A stretch of DNA of 64,000 nt. Source: Salinisphaera orenii subsp. halophila YIM 95161. Lineage in GTDB: Bacteria; Pseudomonadota; Gammaproteobacteria; Nevskiales; Salinisphaeraceae. Under the pieces are notes generated by a model. It had not been told where the DNA came from. It was given only the letters and a program-made list of their open reading frames with translations, and ran no database searches. The stretch is taken from contig NZ_AYKF01000077.1 of NCBI RefSeq assembly GCF_003732545.1, positions 62,001 through 126,000 of the forward strand, read 5' to 3'. The position numbers and the translations under genes are program-made. This document shows positions 61,878-64,000 of the stretch, in pieces. How positions within the stretch are numbered: position 1 is the first letter of the stretch; every line of letters starts with the position of its first letter.

Positions 61878-63011
61878 GTGCCGCTAGCCGCTGCTGACGA
61901 CAGCGCGCTCTATCGTATCGAGCGCGAATCCGATACGTCGGTGCTCCGCCTGTCCGGCGACTGGGGCCGGGCGCATCGGCTGCCGACATCCGAGGCGCTG
62001 GCGGCGGCGCTGACTCGGGACGGCGCCGTGCGCGTGGTCATCGACGGCGGCGAGCTGACCCGCGCCCATCCGCGGGTCGCGGCGGTGGTCCATGCGCTCC
62101 AGCAGCGCCTGGACCGGCGCGACGTCGACAGCCGGACCCGGGCGTTGCCCGAGAGCATCCGCTCCCTGATGACGCTCGCACGCCCGGCACCGCAGACGGC
62201 TTCGGTGGGGCGTGGGCCACGCTGGATCACGCGTCTGGGCGCGCGCGGGCGCGGCCAGTTCGACGCCGTGCTGCTGGTCGCCCGGCTGGTGGGCAACGCC
62301 GCGGCCGCAACCCCGCGACTCGCGCTCGGTCGGGCCCAGGCGCGCTGGCCGGATTTCGTCGCGCTCGTGCGCGAGACCGGGGCGGCATCGCTGCCCGTGG
62401 TCACGGTCGTCAATCTGCTCATCGGCGCGGTGCTGGGCTTCGTCGGCGCCGTGCAGCTCAACGCCTTCGGCGCCGGGCTGTACCTCGCCGATCTCGTGGG
62501 CATCGCGGTCGCGCGCGAGATGGCCGCGATCATGACGGCCTTCATCATGGCCGGGCGGGTCGGGGCGACCTTCGCCGCGCATCTGGCGACGATGGAGGCC
62601 AACGAGGAGATCGATGCCCTGCGCATGATCGGCGTCGCCCCGTTCGAGTATCTGGTGCTGCCGCGGCTGGCCGCGCTCACGCTGATGATGCCGCTGCTGT
62701 TTTTGTATGCGGCGACGCTGGGCATCGTCGGCGGTATGATCGTCGGCGATCTCGTGCTCAACACCTCGCCGATGAGTTTTCTGGGGCGTCTGGAGGACGC
62801 GGTCGCCGCGCGCCATTTCGTGATCGGCTTCGTCAAGGCGGTTTGTTTCGGCGTGCTCATCGCGCTGGCCAGCTGCCACATGGGCATGCGCGCGGGCCGC
62901 AACGCGGCCGAGGTCGGGCGCGCGGCGACCCGTACGGTGGTGGTGTCGATCATCGGCATCATCGTGATCGACGCGATCTTCGCGTTGTGCACGAATGCGC
63001 TGGGCGTCTGA
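61878..63011 (+). CDS. MlaE-type ABC permease with N-terminal STAS-like domain
   Basis: A 377-aa lipid-transport permease. The first 90 residues (YRIERESDTSVLRLSGDWGRAHRLPTSEALAAALTRDGAVRVVIDGGELT) resemble a STAS domain fused to the permease, which occurs in a subset of bacterial MlaE proteins. The C-terminal 260 residues are MlaE-like: GAASLPVVTVVNLLIGAVLGFVGAVQLNAFGAGLYLADLVGIAVAREMAAIMTAFIMAGRVGATFAAHLATMEANEEIDALRMIGV. The start is GTG 61878, 30 bases after oprM. It heads an MCE cassette that may move phospholipids between the membranes. Confidence 0.88.
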   Translation: MPLAAADDSALYRIERESDTSVLRLSGDWGRAHRLPTSEALAAALTRDGAVRVVIDGGELTRAHPRVAAVVHALQQRLDRRDVDSRTRALPESIRSLMTLARPAPQTASVGRGPRWITRLGARGRGQFDAVLLVARLVGNAAAATPRLALGRAQARWPDFVALVRETGAASLPVVTVVNLLIGAVLGFVGAVQLNAFGAGLYLADLVGIAVAREMAAIMTAFIMAGRVGATFAAHLATMEANEEIDALRMIGVAPFEYLVLPRLAALTLMMPLLFLYAATLGIVGGMIVGDLVLNTSPMSFLGRLEDAVAARHFVIGFVKAVCFGVLIALASCHMGMRAGRNAAEVGRAATRTVVVSIIGIIVIDAIFALCTNALGV

Positions 63012-63013
63012 GC

Positions 63014-63823
63014 ATGGCCCGCCTGAGCGATACCAACGCCCCCGATCGTGGCATCGTCGTGCGCGATCTGCGCATGCACTTCGGCGAGACCCTGGTGCAG
63101 CGGGACCTGTCCTTTCACGTCGCGCGGGCCAGCATCTTCGTCATCATGGGCGTGTCCGGCTGCGGCAAGAGCACGCTGCTGCGGCACATGATCGATCTGC
63201 AGCAGTCGGCACAGGGCGACATCAGCTTCGACGGCCAGCGTCTGTGGACGCGCGATGCTGCTGAACGCGCCGCACTGCAGCGCCGGATCGGCGTGCTGTT
63301 TCAGAGCACCGCGCTCTGGAGTTCGATGACCGTGGGCGACAACGTGGCCCTGCCGATGCAGCTGCATACGCGCCTCGGGGCGGCGGAGATCCGCGACCAG
63401 GTGGCCTTCAAGCTGGCGCTCGTGGGCCTCGCCGGCCAGGAGTCGCGCATGCCGAGCGAATTGTCCGGCGGCATGAAGAAGCGGGCGGGCATCGCCCGTG
63501 CGATCGCGCTCGACCCGGATTATCTGTTCCTGGACGAGCCGAGCGCGGGGCTGGACCCGATGACCTCGCAGCGGCTCGATACGTTGATCATGCGGCTGCG
63601 CGACGCGCTGTCGCTGTCCGTGGTGGCCGTGACCCACGAGCTGCCGAGTATCTTCACCATCGCCGACGACAGCATCTACCTGGACGACGAGCAGCGCACC
63701 GCCATCGCCCACGGCGACCCGCGTGAGCTCGTCGAACGGGCCGAGCATGCGCGCGTGCGTGCGTTTCTCAATCGCGAGCCGCTCGCCGAGCGCGACGACG
63801 AGGAGCCGATTCATGGCAACTAA
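63014..63823 (+). CDS. mlaF: MlaF-type ABC transporter ATP-binding protein
   Basis: A 269-aa ATPase for the MCE lipid transporter. Walker A is GVSGCGKST, Walker B is FLDEPSAGLDP, and the signature reads LSGGMKKRAGIARAI, where GGM in place of GGQ is typical of MlaF-like proteins. The H-loop is in VTHELPSIF. It begins two bases after the permease stop and overlaps mlaD by 11 bases, so the cassette is tightly coupled. Confidence 0.94.
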   Translation: MARLSDTNAPDRGIVVRDLRMHFGETLVQRDLSFHVARASIFVIMGVSGCGKSTLLRHMIDLQQSAQGDISFDGQRLWTRDAAERAALQRRIGVLFQSTALWSSMTVGDNVALPMQLHTRLGAAEIRDQVAFKLALVGLAGQESRMPSELSGGMKKRAGIARAIALDPDYLFLDEPSAGLDPMTSQRLDTLIMRLRDALSLSVVAVTHELPSIFTIADDSIYLDDEQRTAIAHGDPRELVERAEHARVRAFLNREPLAERDDEEPIHGN

Positions 63824-64000
63824 CCGCAGCTACACCATCATCGGCTTGTTCCTGCTGGGGGCGGTCGTGCTCGCCGTGGTAGCCGTTCTGGTCTTCGGCG
63901 GTACCCGCATCCTGTCGAACAACCGCCAGGCGATCATCTTCTTCGACCAGTCCGTCCTCGGCCTCAGCCAGGGCTCGAAGGTGCTGTTCCGCGGCGTTCA
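63813..64000 (+). CDS. MlaD-type MCE domain protein, N-terminal part (truncated by window end)
   Basis: Only 62 complete codons are visible: a short N-terminal tail (MATNRSYT), one membrane helix (IIGLFLLGAVVLAVVAVLVFGG) and the start of an MCE domain (RQAIIFFDQSVLGLSQGSKVLFRGV). The last segment is the classic MCE beta strand that contacts lipid. It is the periplasmic lipid-binding partner of the MlaEF-type genes. The start ATG at 63813 lies inside the ATPase gene. Confidence 0.9.
   Translation, partial: MATNRSYTIIGLFLLGAVVLAVVAVLVFGGTRILSNNRQAIIFFDQSVLGLSQGSKVLFRGV

Overview
The window is a high-GC chromosomal segment of a Gammaproteobacterium. Gene content and order point there: a ctaD-ctaE-SURF1-ctaA-ctaB heme-copper oxidase cluster, cysJI, a DesT/DesC/DesB-type desaturase locus, ftsY-ftsE-ftsX-rpoH, thiD-thiE-hemL, metK/ahcY/metF, tkt-gap-pgk, and an AcrR/AcrAB/OprM-type RND pump. 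A Salinisphaera-like or Pseudomonas-related lineage would fit, but the genus cannot be fixed from the sequence alone. No tRNA, rRNA, CRISPR array, transposase or phage gene was found. Nearly everything looks like core chromosome.

Layout. 1-5.7 kb: the 3' part of the aa3-type cytochrome c oxidase cluster with heme A synthesis genes; no ctaG lies between subunits I and III. 5.7-6.7 kb: yqcC-like gene and a lysozyme-fold lipoprotein on the minus strand. 6.9-11.1 kb: sulfite reductase CysJI and a DUF2059 protein. 11.2-14.6 kb: a desaturase module (DesT-like repressor, ferredoxin reductase, acyl desaturase) with two operator-like palindromes over its promoter. 14.7-18.2 kb: a very large MscK/MscM-type channel. 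18.4-28.5 kb: an unbroken run of minus-strand genes (thiD, thiE, hemL, a DedA/PAP2-like/LssY-like fusion, ftsY, ftsE, ftsX, rpoH, opgD). 28.5-29.05 kb: a gene-free, AT-enriched stretch with four perfect DnaA boxes in one orientation, a candidate replication origin or DnaA-binding locus.

29-37.7 kb: a CpdA-like phosphodiesterase, two small methyltransferases, a 2-hydroxyacid dehydrogenase, a MarR regulator, then the activated-methyl-cycle genes metF, ahcY and metK with clear terminators. 37.7-43.4 kb: a lipid/ester-metabolism-looking island with an SDR, a TetR regulator, two tandem PF10118-type proteins (one with a likely frameshift in its 5' end), an alpha/beta hydrolase and a MerR regulator; palindromic operators sit at the SDR and hydrolase promoters. 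43.5-44.3 kb: ribB under an FMN riboswitch. 44.4-46.9 kb: a YbdL-type aminotransferase and a Tat-exported ferritin-like protein. 47.4-54.8 kb: tkt, gap, pgk, then a MoxR ATPase/CoxE-type VWA pair and a SanA-like protein. 55-64 kb: acrR divergent from acrA-acrB-oprM, with an operator whose arms match the E. coli AcrR site as remembered, followed by an MCE/Mla-type lipid transport cassette that runs off the window.

The most interesting items are the DnaA-box cluster, the homopolymer frameshift in one of the two PF10118 paralogues, the catalytically stripped PAP2-like domain, the missing ctaG, and the well-preserved operators at desC and acrA.
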